DNA from: 3107 sp965216225
GTDB lineage: Bacteria > Pseudomonadota > Alphaproteobacteria > Rhodobacterales > Rhodobacteraceae
NCBI GenBank assembly: GCA_965216225.1
Contig: CBDCFF010000031.1
Coordinates: forward strand, 124,001 to 188,000
Direction: 5' to 3'
Length of the DNA: 64,000 nucleotides
The notes under the pieces: model-generated
What the model was told of the DNA's origin: nothing
Seen by the model: only the letters and a program-made list of their open reading frames with translations
Databases searched by the model: none
Translations under genes and position numbers: made by a program
Shown: one piece after another, positions 33,808 to 41,940 of the stretch
How positions within the stretch are numbered: the stretch's first letter is position 1
Layout of the letters: every line of letters starts with the position of its first letter

Positions 33808-35235
33808 ATGCTGATTGATCTGGATCCCCATGATGACGCGACCGCCATCCTGCGACTGACCAGCCGTTCCATGCAATCGGATGTGCTGGGCCCCCTGGCG
33901 GACATATGCACCAGGCTGGAAGCCCAGGGAAAATCCGGCCTGATCTTCGACCTGTCGAAAGCCGGGCGCGTTTCGATTTCCGGGCTGGCGGCGCTTGTGG
34001 AACTGCTGGCGGTCCGCCCGAAACTCACCATTGCCTATTGCGGTCTGAACCGGTTCGCACGGCGGGAGCTGGAGCGTCTGGGCCTGGAACGGGCGATGCC
34101 CCTTTTTCCCACGATCGACGCCGCACTCGCTGCGCCCGAATTCGCCGCGAGCCGTCAAAGCGGTGTGCAGGCGGTTCTGTGCTGCACAGGTCCGGGCACG
34201 GGTTCCGTGTCATCGCAGCCGCTGGCGGCGCCGTGGTTTCTGGATATTCTGGGAAAACCGCTGCTCCAGCGGTCGCTCGATCATCTGTCCGCACAGGGCA
34301 TCCGCAACGTCACGCTGATTGCCGACGATCCGGCGACGGATTTCACCAGCCACTTCAGGACTCATGGCGCCTGTGATCTGGCCATCGACCTTCTTGCCCG
34401 GCAAAAGGATACGGAGGGCGCTCATACCGGCCTGCACGGGGCGCTTGGCGCGGCCCTTGTCCCCTTGCGCTCGTTGCGGCGCGTTGCATCGCGGGAAATC
34501 ATCCTGTGCCATGGCGCAGGGCTGATCGAACTGGAACTGGCGCCGGCGCTGGAGCGGCACCGGGCGTCGCGGGCCGGGATCACGGTCGTCAGGGCCCATG
34601 ACGCCGCCGCAATCCCGCCGAACAGGCAAGGCCGCGCAGGCCGGGGGGACCGGGACGCGCGGATTTATATCCTCGACCCGTCCGTCCTTGACGAAGTGAC
34701 CGATCATTCCGGCGCCGCAGGCGCGCAGGACATTCTGCTTGGCCTGATTGCATCGGGGCATTGCGTCACCCATCATGTGGAAGGTCGCGCATTGCGCCAC
34801 ATAGGCGACTGGAAAAGCTATTCCGATGTGATCCTGAACGCCCTGCACACAGGCGCCCGGCCACTGCGCCCCATCGGGCGAGAGGTAAAGCCGGGCCTTT
34901 GGGCCGATGCGACCGCCAGAGTCTCTGCGCGGGCAGACATCACCGGCCCCTGCTATTTCGGCGCCGGCGCACAGGTGGAGGCAGGCAGCAGGGTCATCGG
35001 CCCTGCGGTGGTGGGCGCGGGCGCAATTCTCCGGCGTCGCAGCCTGGTGCGCAACAGCCTGATCCTGTCGGGCGCCGAACTTGGCCGGGGCGCGTTGGCC
35101 GATGGTGTCATCGCAAGCGGCGACTGGGCGGTCAGCCACCGGCTTGCCGATGGCGCGGATCAGCCGGGATTGCCGCTCGATCATGTGAAATGGGCAGACA
35201 GGCCGCTCCCCCGTCTTCTGGAAAGACTGGCATGA
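33808..35235 (+). CDS. STAS / nucleotidyltransferase-like / left-handed beta-helix fusion protein
   Basis: A 475-residue protein built from three recognisable parts. Residues 1-112 resemble a STAS domain (GLIFDLSKAGRVSISGLAAL, as in anti-anti-sigma factors). Residues about 120-330 resemble a sugar-phosphate nucleotidyltransferase (WFLDILGKPLLQRSLDHL), but the GxGxR nucleotide loop is not seen, so activity is doubtful. Residues 350-450 carry hexapeptide repeats (DATARVSARADITGPCYFG) of a left-handed helix. It is translationally linked to both neighbours. A regulatory or scaffold role for polysaccharide synthesis is inferred; I know no characterised protein with this order. Confidence 0.75.
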   Translation: MLIDLDPHDDATAILRLTSRSMQSDVLGPLADICTRLEAQGKSGLIFDLSKAGRVSISGLAALVELLAVRPKLTIAYCGLNRFARRELERLGLERAMPLFPTIDAALAAPEFAASRQSGVQAVLCCTGPGTGSVSSQPLAAPWFLDILGKPLLQRSLDHLSAQGIRNVTLIADDPATDFTSHFRTHGACDLAIDLLARQKDTEGAHTGLHGALGAALVPLRSLRRVASREIILCHGAGLIELELAPALERHRASRAGITVVRAHDAAAIPPNRQGRAGRGDRDARIYILDPSVLDEVTDHSGAAGAQDILLGLIASGHCVTHHVEGRALRHIGDWKSYSDVILNALHTGARPLRPIGREVKPGLWADATARVSARADITGPCYFGAGAQVEAGSRVIGPAVVGAGAILRRRSLVRNSLILSGAELGRGALADGVIASGDWAVSHRLADGADQPGLPLDHVKWADRPLPRLLERLA

Positions 35236-36026
35236 GACCGTGCAGGCCGCTCGCCCGCCGGTTTCTCTGCCCGGCGGTCTTCCTGTCGCTGGTGCTGCTG
35301 GCCGGTCAGCAAGTCCGGGCCGAGGATCGTTTCTGGATTCTCTGGGAGCGGATCGCCCGCTCCGGCTCCGACTGCCCGGACGGCGCCACATGCCGGACAC
35401 AGCGCGACTATGCCAGCCGGATATTCACCCCGGATCGCACGGACTGGCTCTATCGCCTGTTCGGGGCCACCGACGGGCATTCGCCGACGGGCGCCGGAAC
35501 CGCAGAGCACCCGGAAGCGCCGCGGATTTGCCAGGACCATTCCGGCCACGCCGGCAACGCCGGCCCCGACCTTGACCCGGAACGCCAGTTCCTGTCGGAC
35601 CCGGTGGATGCCCTGCGCGGCCTGCGCGGCATCGGGATGGACATAGGCTCGATGCGGCCGCCGCCCGGCTTCTCATCGACATTCGGCAGCGATTTGCAGA
35701 CGGAATTCGAGCAGCGCCTGAAACAGGCGGGGCTGATCGTGCTTGATCCGAGTGAGGCGGCGCGCCTGCCGGGCCAGCCGAAGCTGAGCGTGTTCTTCTC
35801 TCATACCGATCCGGATGCGGAATGCCTGTATACCTATTCGGTCTTTGCCAGTCTCAGGCAGACCGCGCTGTTGTCGCGCGATCTGCAAACCAAGCTGTCG
35901 GTCGGGGTCTGGTCGTTTTCGACCAGGCCGTCCGCCGAATATCCGGACGATACGGAATATGACGCCATACTGCGCGTCGTCGATGCGTTCATCGCCGATT
36001 ACAAACGCGCCAACGGATCGCCGTAA
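35232..36026 (+). CDS. Secreted protein of unknown function in the polysaccharide operon
   Basis: A 264-residue exported protein; the signal peptide spans about 1-31 (ends QQVRAE). It has a cysteine-containing N-terminal part (DCPDGATC) and a C-terminal part with alternating strands such as KLSVFFSHTDPDAECLYTYSVFAS and TKLSVGVWSF. I do not recognise a domain. Its ATG overlaps the previous stop (ATGA), tying it to the operon. A periplasmic accessory role is inferred only from context. Confidence 0.75.
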   Translation: MRPCRPLARRFLCPAVFLSLVLLAGQQVRAEDRFWILWERIARSGSDCPDGATCRTQRDYASRIFTPDRTDWLYRLFGATDGHSPTGAGTAEHPEAPRICQDHSGHAGNAGPDLDPERQFLSDPVDALRGLRGIGMDIGSMRPPPGFSSTFGSDLQTEFEQRLKQAGLIVLDPSEAARLPGQPKLSVFFSHTDPDAECLYTYSVFASLRQTALLSRDLQTKLSVGVWSFSTRPSAEYPDDTEYDAILRVVDAFIADYKRANGSP

Positions 36027-36095
36027 CCGGTTGGCAACCCTGTTGCCGCCAGTTCCGGCGGGGTTCCGAAACGACATTCAACGACATTCAAGGCA

Positions 36096-37895
36096 ATGCA
36101 GACACCCTATTTCCATCAGTTCGAAGATCGCCTTCCGCCAAGGTCCGGGATATTTTCCAGACGACGCGCGGCATTGTGGCACGTATTGGCCGGAATCGCG
36201 GTCGGGCTGGGGGTGTGGTATCTGCACTGGCGATGGACTGGGTCACTGAATACCGATGCCCTGTGGTTTTCCATTCCCGTCGCGGCGGCAGAGACATTGT
36301 GTTTTCTCGGCACGCTCCTGTTCTTTCATGACATATGGGATGAGGACGATACGCCGCCCGGCGCGGCGCCGCGAACGCGCGCCGATCTGGGGCTGGCGGA
36401 TGACGGGCCGATTCAGGTGGATATTTTCATCACCACCTGTGACGAGGCCCCCGAACTTGTTACCCCGTCCCTGCTGGCGGCCAGGGCGGTTTCGCCGCCC
36501 GAGGGGGTAAAGCTGTCTGTTCACCTGCTGGATGACGGCGACCGGCCCGACTTCCGTGCATTGGCCGGAGCCCATGACGCCCGCTATCACAGCCGGTCCG
36601 ACAATCGCGGCTTCAAGGCCGGAAACCTGCGCAACGCGCTGTTTGCGTCGAAGGGGGATATTGTCGTCATCTGCGATGCGGATACGCGGGTTCTGCCCGG
36701 CATTCTGCAAAACACCCTGGGATATTTCCGCGATCCCAGGGTCGCCTGGGTGCAAACCCCGCACTGGTTCTATGACATCCCCCCCGGCCGTCGCTGGGCC
36801 GACTGGCTGGAACAGCGCCTGCACCGCCGGATGCGCATTCTGGCCCCTTTTCTGATCTGGCTGAGCGGCCACGATCAGGTGGGCCGGGATCCCTTCATGT
36901 CCGATCCGGCATTGTTTTTCGATGTGATCCAGCGCCGCCGGAACCGGAACTCCGCCTCTTTCTGCTGCGGCGCCGGGTCGATTCACCGGCGCGAAGCACT
37001 GTTTGACAACGCCCTGAAACGGCAGGCGGAAAATCTTGCCCGGCTGTCCACGGCGGCACCCGGCGACCGGCGGCATACGGCGATGCGGCGCCTTCTGCCC
37101 CGCATGGAGATGGAGCCATTCCGCTATCATGTGTCGGAGGACATCCACACCTCGATCCATCAGCATTGCGACGGCTGGCGATCTGTCTATCACCCGCAGG
37201 TCGAGGCGCGGATGTTGTCGCCGTGGTCCATGAAAGCTTGGAAAACCCAGCAACTCAAATATGCAGGCGGCACGTTCGACATCATGCTCAGGGCCAATCC
37301 GCTGGGCCGGTCCGGCATGGCCTGGCGAACAAAACTTCATTATGCGGCGACGTTCTGGGCCTATCTGGCAATCCTGTGGGTGCCGGTCCTGATGCTGGCG
37401 CCGGTCTTTTCGCTTTTCACCGGCATCGCACCGGTCGATGCCTATTCGACGGAATTCTTTCTGCATATTCTGCCCCCGCTGATCCTCGGCGAGGCCGCGC
37501 TTCTGGTCGGCTGCAAGGGCCATGACATCAATCCCGGACGGGTGCTGGCGGTGTCCCTTCTGCCGCTCAAGTGGCGCGCATTCTGGCAGGTCGCGCGGGG
37601 CGAGCGCCCGCGCTTTCCGCCCACACCCAAAACCCTGATCCTGTCACAGACCCTGCGGCATGTCCGGCTCAATCTGCTGCTGTTCGCACTGATGATTGCG
37701 GCTGGCATCCATGGCATCGTGCAATATGCAGCCGGGTCGCCGGATCATTCGCTTCCGTTTCTTGTCGTCAATCTTTTCTGGCTGCTGTGGATCATGGTGG
37801 GCGTCGGACGGGTGCTGCTTGCGGCCCGGTGGCGACCTGCGGACACGATCAGCGGGGCGTGGTCCCTTTACCAATACCGGGGGGCGGCGGAATGA
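36096..37895 (+). CDS. Cellulose-synthase-like family 2 glycosyltransferase
   Basis: A 599-residue membrane synthase, the likely polymerising enzyme of the cluster. Two N-terminal helices (about 28-45, 55-78) precede a GT2 domain with LLDDGDRPD (145-152), CDADT (193-197, DxD), SED (347-349, in place of TED) and QQLKYAGG (385-392, in place of QxxRW). Four or more C-terminal helices follow. The NRGFKAGNLRNAL stretch is typical of BcsA-type enzymes. No PilZ domain is visible, so c-di-GMP control as in cellulose synthase is not indicated. The polymer is unknown. Confidence 0.87.
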   Translation: MQTPYFHQFEDRLPPRSGIFSRRRAALWHVLAGIAVGLGVWYLHWRWTGSLNTDALWFSIPVAAAETLCFLGTLLFFHDIWDEDDTPPGAAPRTRADLGLADDGPIQVDIFITTCDEAPELVTPSLLAARAVSPPEGVKLSVHLLDDGDRPDFRALAGAHDARYHSRSDNRGFKAGNLRNALFASKGDIVVICDADTRVLPGILQNTLGYFRDPRVAWVQTPHWFYDIPPGRRWADWLEQRLHRRMRILAPFLIWLSGHDQVGRDPFMSDPALFFDVIQRRRNRNSASFCCGAGSIHRREALFDNALKRQAENLARLSTAAPGDRRHTAMRRLLPRMEMEPFRYHVSEDIHTSIHQHCDGWRSVYHPQVEARMLSPWSMKAWKTQQLKYAGGTFDIMLRANPLGRSGMAWRTKLHYAATFWAYLAILWVPVLMLAPVFSLFTGIAPVDAYSTEFFLHILPPLILGEAALLVGCKGHDINPGRVLAVSLLPLKWRAFWQVARGERPRFPPTPKTLILSQTLRHVRLNLLLFALMIAAGIHGIVQYAAGSPDHSLPFLVVNLFWLLWIMVGVGRVLLAARWRPADTISGAWSLYQYRGAAE

Positions 37896-39208
37896 CCGCT
37901 TCCCGAAAGCGTTCCAAACACCGCTCGAGTCTGTTTTTCATCGGCGGATTGCTGGCGGCGGCCGGCCTCGCCATCGGCCTTGACAACGGGGCGCACAATT
38001 TGCGACCGGCGGGCAATCTGCCGGCCGACCTGTCCGATGCGCCGGTACATGAACCACTGGACCCCCGGCCCATATCCGCAGAGGACCGCAGAGCGGCGGA
38101 AATTGCCTGGGCTTATTTCGCGGCCAATACACGGGCCGAAACGGGATGGGTGGATTCGGTCGCAGGCTTCCCATCGACCACGCTTTGGGATCAGGGGTCT
38201 TACCTGCTGGCCCTGACCGCAGCATGTGAGTTGCGGATCATACCGGATACGGAATGCGATGCGCGGCTTGAACGTCTGTTTGCCGGGTTGGAAACGCTGC
38301 AACTCTATGATGGCCGCCTGCCCAACAAGGTCTATGACACGCGATCCCTGCGGATGGTGGATTATGACAATTCGATCAGCGATCAGGGCATTGGCTGGTC
38401 GGCGCTGGACATCGCGCGCATGTTGTCGGCCTTGCGGATTCTGGAGCGCCGCCAACCAGAGCACGCAGACCGGATAAGGCGCCTGCTGGCGCGATGGGAT
38501 CTGGATGCAATGGTCGAGAACGGAGAACTGATCGGCGCCTGGCGAGAGGGAGGCGTGACGCAGTACCGACAGGAAGGCAGGATCGGCTATGAGCAATACG
38601 GCGCCCGCGCGGCGGCGCTCTGGGGGCTGGATGTCTCTCGTGCGATTTCCCTGAGCAGGGTGCTGGACTGGCAAATGGTATACGGGATTGATGTGCCGAC
38701 CGATCTGCGCAACCGGAACGCTTTTCACGCCATCACCCCGACGCTCAGCGAACCTTACATGTTGCAGGGGCTGGAACTGGGGCTCGACTCCGAAGCGGGG
38801 GTTCTTGCGGACAGGATCTACCGCGCTCAGGAAGCCCGGTTTGCGGCGACGGGGCACAAGACCATGGTTTCGGAAGACCATATTGATCAGGCCCCCCATT
38901 TCATCTATTCCTCGGTTCTCGACGATGGCCGCCCCTGGGCGGTGATAACAGAGGACGGAAGGCAATATCCCGACCTGCGGATTCTGAGCACGAAGGCGGT
39001 GTTTGCCTGGGACGCACTCTATGATACGGCCTATACCAATTTTTTGCGCGCTTCGCTGAACGCGCTCGCCGATCCGCAGAATGGCTGGCGCGCCGGGATT
39101 TATGAACTGGATGGCCACCTGAACGACATTTTCGCCCTCAATACGAATGCGGTCGTGCTGGAGGCCATTCATTACACCGCGAACGGGCCATTGTGGCAAA
39201 TCCGCTGA
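37892..39208 (+). CDS. DUF3131-domain protein, membrane-anchored (copy A)
   Basis: A 438-residue protein with one N-terminal membrane helix (about 14-31) and a DUF3131 domain, an all-alpha toroid resembling glycoside hydrolases. Hallmarks are AWAYFAANTRAETGWVDSV, FPSTTLWDQGSYL, LPNKVYDTRS and RIGYEQYGARAAALWG. ATG 37892 overlaps the synthase stop (ATGA). A periplasmic role in trimming or guiding the nascent polysaccharide is inferred. Copy B is at 43362-45059. Confidence 0.85.
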   Translation: MTASRKRSKHRSSLFFIGGLLAAAGLAIGLDNGAHNLRPAGNLPADLSDAPVHEPLDPRPISAEDRRAAEIAWAYFAANTRAETGWVDSVAGFPSTTLWDQGSYLLALTAACELRIIPDTECDARLERLFAGLETLQLYDGRLPNKVYDTRSLRMVDYDNSISDQGIGWSALDIARMLSALRILERRQPEHADRIRRLLARWDLDAMVENGELIGAWREGGVTQYRQEGRIGYEQYGARAAALWGLDVSRAISLSRVLDWQMVYGIDVPTDLRNRNAFHAITPTLSEPYMLQGLELGLDSEAGVLADRIYRAQEARFAATGHKTMVSEDHIDQAPHFIYSSVLDDGRPWAVITEDGRQYPDLRILSTKAVFAWDALYDTAYTNFLRASLNALADPQNGWRAGIYELDGHLNDIFALNTNAVVLEAIHYTANGPLWQIR

Positions 39209-39214
39209 GCCGGT

Positions 39215-40378
39215 TCAAAGGTCGGACGGATCAATGACCCGGAAAAGCGGCAGATAGCCATCATCTTCCCCATCTTCCTCGACAGCGCGCGGGCGGGCGG
39301 CTTTGGCAGCGGCCTGCGCATCGCGGGCGGCTTTTTCGGCCAGGCGCTGGCGCACTCTCTGGATCAGGTCGAAATCCACGTTGCCGCTGGCAATCAGACC
39401 TTCGTGCGCCTGGAATCCGGCAATCGCGGCGCGCGTGGCGGCGTCGGGGATTCCGGGGCGATACGCGGAAGACAGAACCCCCAGTCTGGCCAGCGCTGAC
39501 TGAACCTCGGCAATCTGCCGCGCATCGGCGGAGCGGACAAAATCGCGTTCCACCCGGCTGTTGCGGTGCGGGTCGGCATCGGGCCGCGACAGGCAGGTCC
39601 AGTAGGGCACACCCGCATGACGGCCCAGCAACTCTATCACCCCCAGTTCAATCAGGTTGCGCACTGCCTGCCCGTTGCTTTCCACCCGATTGATCTTCAG
39701 GGAAAGATCAAGACCCGTCATGGAGATCAGGCCGCTGGCCGACGCATCGCGGCCGGTTGCGACGACAACCATGGAATTCGCCACCGACAGGCCGGGGACC
39801 ACCTGGCGCGACGGGTATGCCACCAGATGCAGATCGACCGATACGACCGACAGTTTCCGGCTGCGGCCAAAGCTGACGCCGGTCAGGCCCGCCAAGGGCG
39901 CATCGTCGTTTTCCAGGCCCGAATTTGCGCTGTCATTGACCGCATCGCGGTCAAGCTGGCTGATCGAGCCGCGAATGTAATAGTCGGGACGGGCGGGGGA
40001 ACGGGGGCGCACGACCCGAATGTCCAGCGCCCCGCCATCCTTCACGATCGCCTGATCAAGAAAGACATAGGCCCGGCTGTTGCGCGTCATCCGGCTGACC
40101 GCGTTGATCAGCATGTCATCCGCCCCCACCCGAACCGCAAGCGTCCGGTCGGGGATGTCGCTGGAGGAGATCAGGACGCGCGGGCGGTTCGCCGCTGCCA
40201 GCAGGCCATCCATGCAGCGCAGCGCCCCGCTGAATGAGGTGAAGTTGCGCGCCGGGCGATTGATCGGCTGCGTGACATCCGGCGCAAGCGATGGATGAAC
40301 GCCAGCGCAGCCTGACAGGGCCTGCCCGGCGGCCAGCAGCAGGGAAACAACGGTGTTTGTACGCTTCAACAGGAACAT
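39215..40378 (-). CDS. CsgG-like lipoprotein with peptidoglycan-binding domain
   Basis: A 387-residue lipoprotein: the signal peptide ends in the lipobox LSGC (C24). Residues about 40-270 look like a CsgG/FlgO-type fold (paired segments such as RVLISSSDIPDRTLAV, YYIRGSISQLDRDAV and the late AVRNLIELGVIELLG). Residues about 270-330 match a PG_binding_1 domain (QSALARLGVLSSAYRPG and DAATRAAIAGFQ). The C-terminus is Ala/Lys and acidic-rich. It could form or anchor an outer-membrane export pore. It is convergent with the DUF3131 gene. ATG 40408 is an alternative start; the CsgG assignment is moderate. Confidence 0.7.
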   Translation of the reverse strand: MFLLKRTNTVVSLLLAAGQALSGCAGVHPSLAPDVTQPINRPARNFTSFSGALRCMDGLLAAANRPRVLISSSDIPDRTLAVRVGADDMLINAVSRMTRNSRAYVFLDQAIVKDGGALDIRVVRPRSPARPDYYIRGSISQLDRDAVNDSANSGLENDDAPLAGLTGVSFGRSRKLSVVSVDLHLVAYPSRQVVPGLSVANSMVVVATGRDASASGLISMTGLDLSLKINRVESNGQAVRNLIELGVIELLGRHAGVPYWTCLSRPDADPHRNSRVERDFVRSADARQIAEVQSALARLGVLSSAYRPGIPDAATRAAIAGFQAHEGLIASGNVDFDLIQRVRQRLAEKAARDAQAAAKAARPRAVEEDGEDDGYLPLFRVIDPSDL

Positions 40379-40423
40379 GGCGTCACAGGGATACCGACAT
40401 CCGCGCAATATGGGACATGCGCC

Positions 40424-40438
40424 TTAACCAGCCGTTAC
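40424..40438. promoter_or_regulatory. Candidate CtrA-like motif in the divergent promoter region
   Basis: TTAA-CCAGCCG-TTAC is one base from the TTAA-N7-TTAAC CtrA consensus. It lies in the 212-bp region between the divergent lipoprotein gene (40378) and the OmpA-like gene (40591). Confidence 0.4.
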
Positions 40439-40552
40439 GGGTGCCCATGCTTTCCGGGTAAACTCTTAAAATTCAGTATATCGAGGCTCTCGCTGCGCAG
40501 TGCGCGAAACCGGATGTTTACCTTCGCGCCGCACAGTTTCCATGCCGTCGCC

Positions 40553-40582
40553 GCAGGTGCAGGCGCAGGTGCAGGTGCAGGA
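40553..40582 (+). repeat. Five tandem GCAGGN hexamers running into a ribosome-binding site
   Basis: The units are GCAGGT, GCAGGC, GCAGGT, GCAGGT, GCAGGA, followed by GGT, so the last unit forms the perfect AGGAGGT (40579-40585) five bases before ATG 40591. Change in repeat number would move sequence upstream of the start but leave the last unit intact. Confidence 0.7.
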
Positions 40583-40590
40583 GGTATGGA

Positions 40591-41154
40591 ATGCTACGCT
40601 GTCTGATCCCGACAACACTCATGCTGTCAACCGCCGCCTGGGCGGGCAATGTATCGCCGCTGCCGGTGACATCGGATTACTGCGCCATATTGCGCGCCTT
40701 TACGCAATCGCCGGACCCGGCCTGTATGCCGACACCGCAGCTTGGCCCGGCGCGCAGCCTCGATGCCGCTGGCGCCGCCCCCCCGGCAACCGATGGCGAT
40801 GCCGGTTACTACATCCATTTCTCTTTCGATTCCAAAGACCTGAGCGAAGAATATCAGCAACATCTCAGGCGCCTGTCCGGGGTGTTCAAATCCGACGCGA
40901 TGGCGGGCCTGTGCATGAAACTTGTCGGCCACGCGGATACGACTGGCCCGGCGGGCTATAATCGGCGCCTCTCGGTGGGGCGTGCGAAGGCGGTGCAGCT
41001 TTATCTGGTGGGGGTCGGTGCGCTTGCCGCAGACCGGATTGTCCACTCCGGAATGGGGGAAAGCGACGCCTTGCCCGGCATACCGGGCGAAGACCCACGC
41101 AACCGCCGGGTTGAAATCCTCGCCAAAGAGCGTATCGGCGAGGATTGCTCCTGA
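40591..41154 (+). CDS. OmpA-like protein of the polysaccharide cluster
   Basis: A 187-residue exported protein with a signal peptide of about 19 residues (ends AAWAG) and a C-terminal OmpA domain: YYIHFSFDSKDLSEEYQ and LVGHADTTGPAGYNRRLSVGRA. It probably binds peptidoglycan. A strong AGGAGGT site precedes ATG 40591, and its stop is followed at once by the ATG of the caspase-like gene. It is a relative of the protein at 31942. Confidence 0.86.
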   Translation: MLRCLIPTTLMLSTAAWAGNVSPLPVTSDYCAILRAFTQSPDPACMPTPQLGPARSLDAAGAAPPATDGDAGYYIHFSFDSKDLSEEYQQHLRRLSGVFKSDAMAGLCMKLVGHADTTGPAGYNRRLSVGRAKAVQLYLVGVGALAADRIVHSGMGESDALPGIPGEDPRNRRVEILAKERIGEDCS

Positions 41155-41907
41155 ATGGACCGGCGGCGCTTTCTGATTGCGGCGGGAACGACCGGCCTGT
41201 TCGCGACCCATGTGTTCACTGCGCAGGCGGCGGGGGCGGGCCGGATCGCCGCATTCGTCTGGGGATGCAGCAGGTTTTCCAATCTTCCCGAACTCGGGAA
41301 CGCCGTATCCGACGCCACATATATCGCAACAAGGCTGAATGCGCTTGGCCACCATGTCACCTTGCATGTGGATACGCCCCGGACTGCGTTGCTGCGCGCG
41401 CTGGCGCGGTTCCGGCTCCGGGCTTCTCATGCGGATACCGTCCTGTTTTATCTGGCGTCCCACGGGTTGCAAAGCGGGGGCGACGTGCATGTCGCCGCGA
41501 CAGACAGCAAGGTGACGGCGCACAGTCGCGAACCTGCCGGCTTCATTCCCCTGCGTATCTTCGATGCGGCCGTGACCGACCGCATCCGGACACGCCTGTT
41601 CTTCGTCGATGCCTGCCGCGAAATCACCGGCATTCAGCAACCGCCTTCGACAGGAACCGCTGACCATATGCCGGGGGCGGGCCAATATATCGGCTATGCT
41701 TCCCAATTCGGCGCACCGGCATTCGACGGACCCGGAGAGCGGAGCCCGTTCGCATCCGCCCTGCTCGACGGTCTGGAACGCAAAGGGCTGACGATCGAGG
41801 AACTGTCGCGTTTCATCCGTCTGCATGTGATTCGGGCAACCGGCGGGGTACAGGTGCCCTGGTCCCGGTCTTCCCTGCTGACGGTAACGACGATCAACCC
41901 CGGTTGA
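41155..41907 (+). CDS. Tat-exported caspase-like (peptidase C14) protein
   Basis: A 250-residue protein with a twin-arginine signal (MDRRRFLIAAG) followed by a caspase-fold domain. The catalytic histidine is in FYLASHGLQSGGD (H103) and the cysteine in FFVDACREI (C154), so the dyad is intact. The family cleaves after basic residues (metacaspase/gingipain types) or is regulatory. Export by Tat implies a folded, periplasmic protein. It lies in a two-gene operon with the OmpA-like protein; a processing role on envelope proteins of this system is inferred. Confidence 0.82.
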   Translation: MDRRRFLIAAGTTGLFATHVFTAQAAGAGRIAAFVWGCSRFSNLPELGNAVSDATYIATRLNALGHHVTLHVDTPRTALLRALARFRLRASHADTVLFYLASHGLQSGGDVHVAATDSKVTAHSREPAGFIPLRIFDAAVTDRIRTRLFFVDACREITGIQQPPSTGTADHMPGAGQYIGYASQFGAPAFDGPGERSPFASALLDGLERKGLTIEELSRFIRLHVIRATGGVQVPWSRSSLLTVTTINPG

Positions 41908-41940
41908 CCCCGGCGATTCCGAGGCGTTCGCCGCCCGCTG

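Noticed and set aside
32581..34158. 525-residue minus-strand frame
   Set aside because: Shadow of the acyltransferase gene; composition is Gln/Arg/Pro-rich with no family match.
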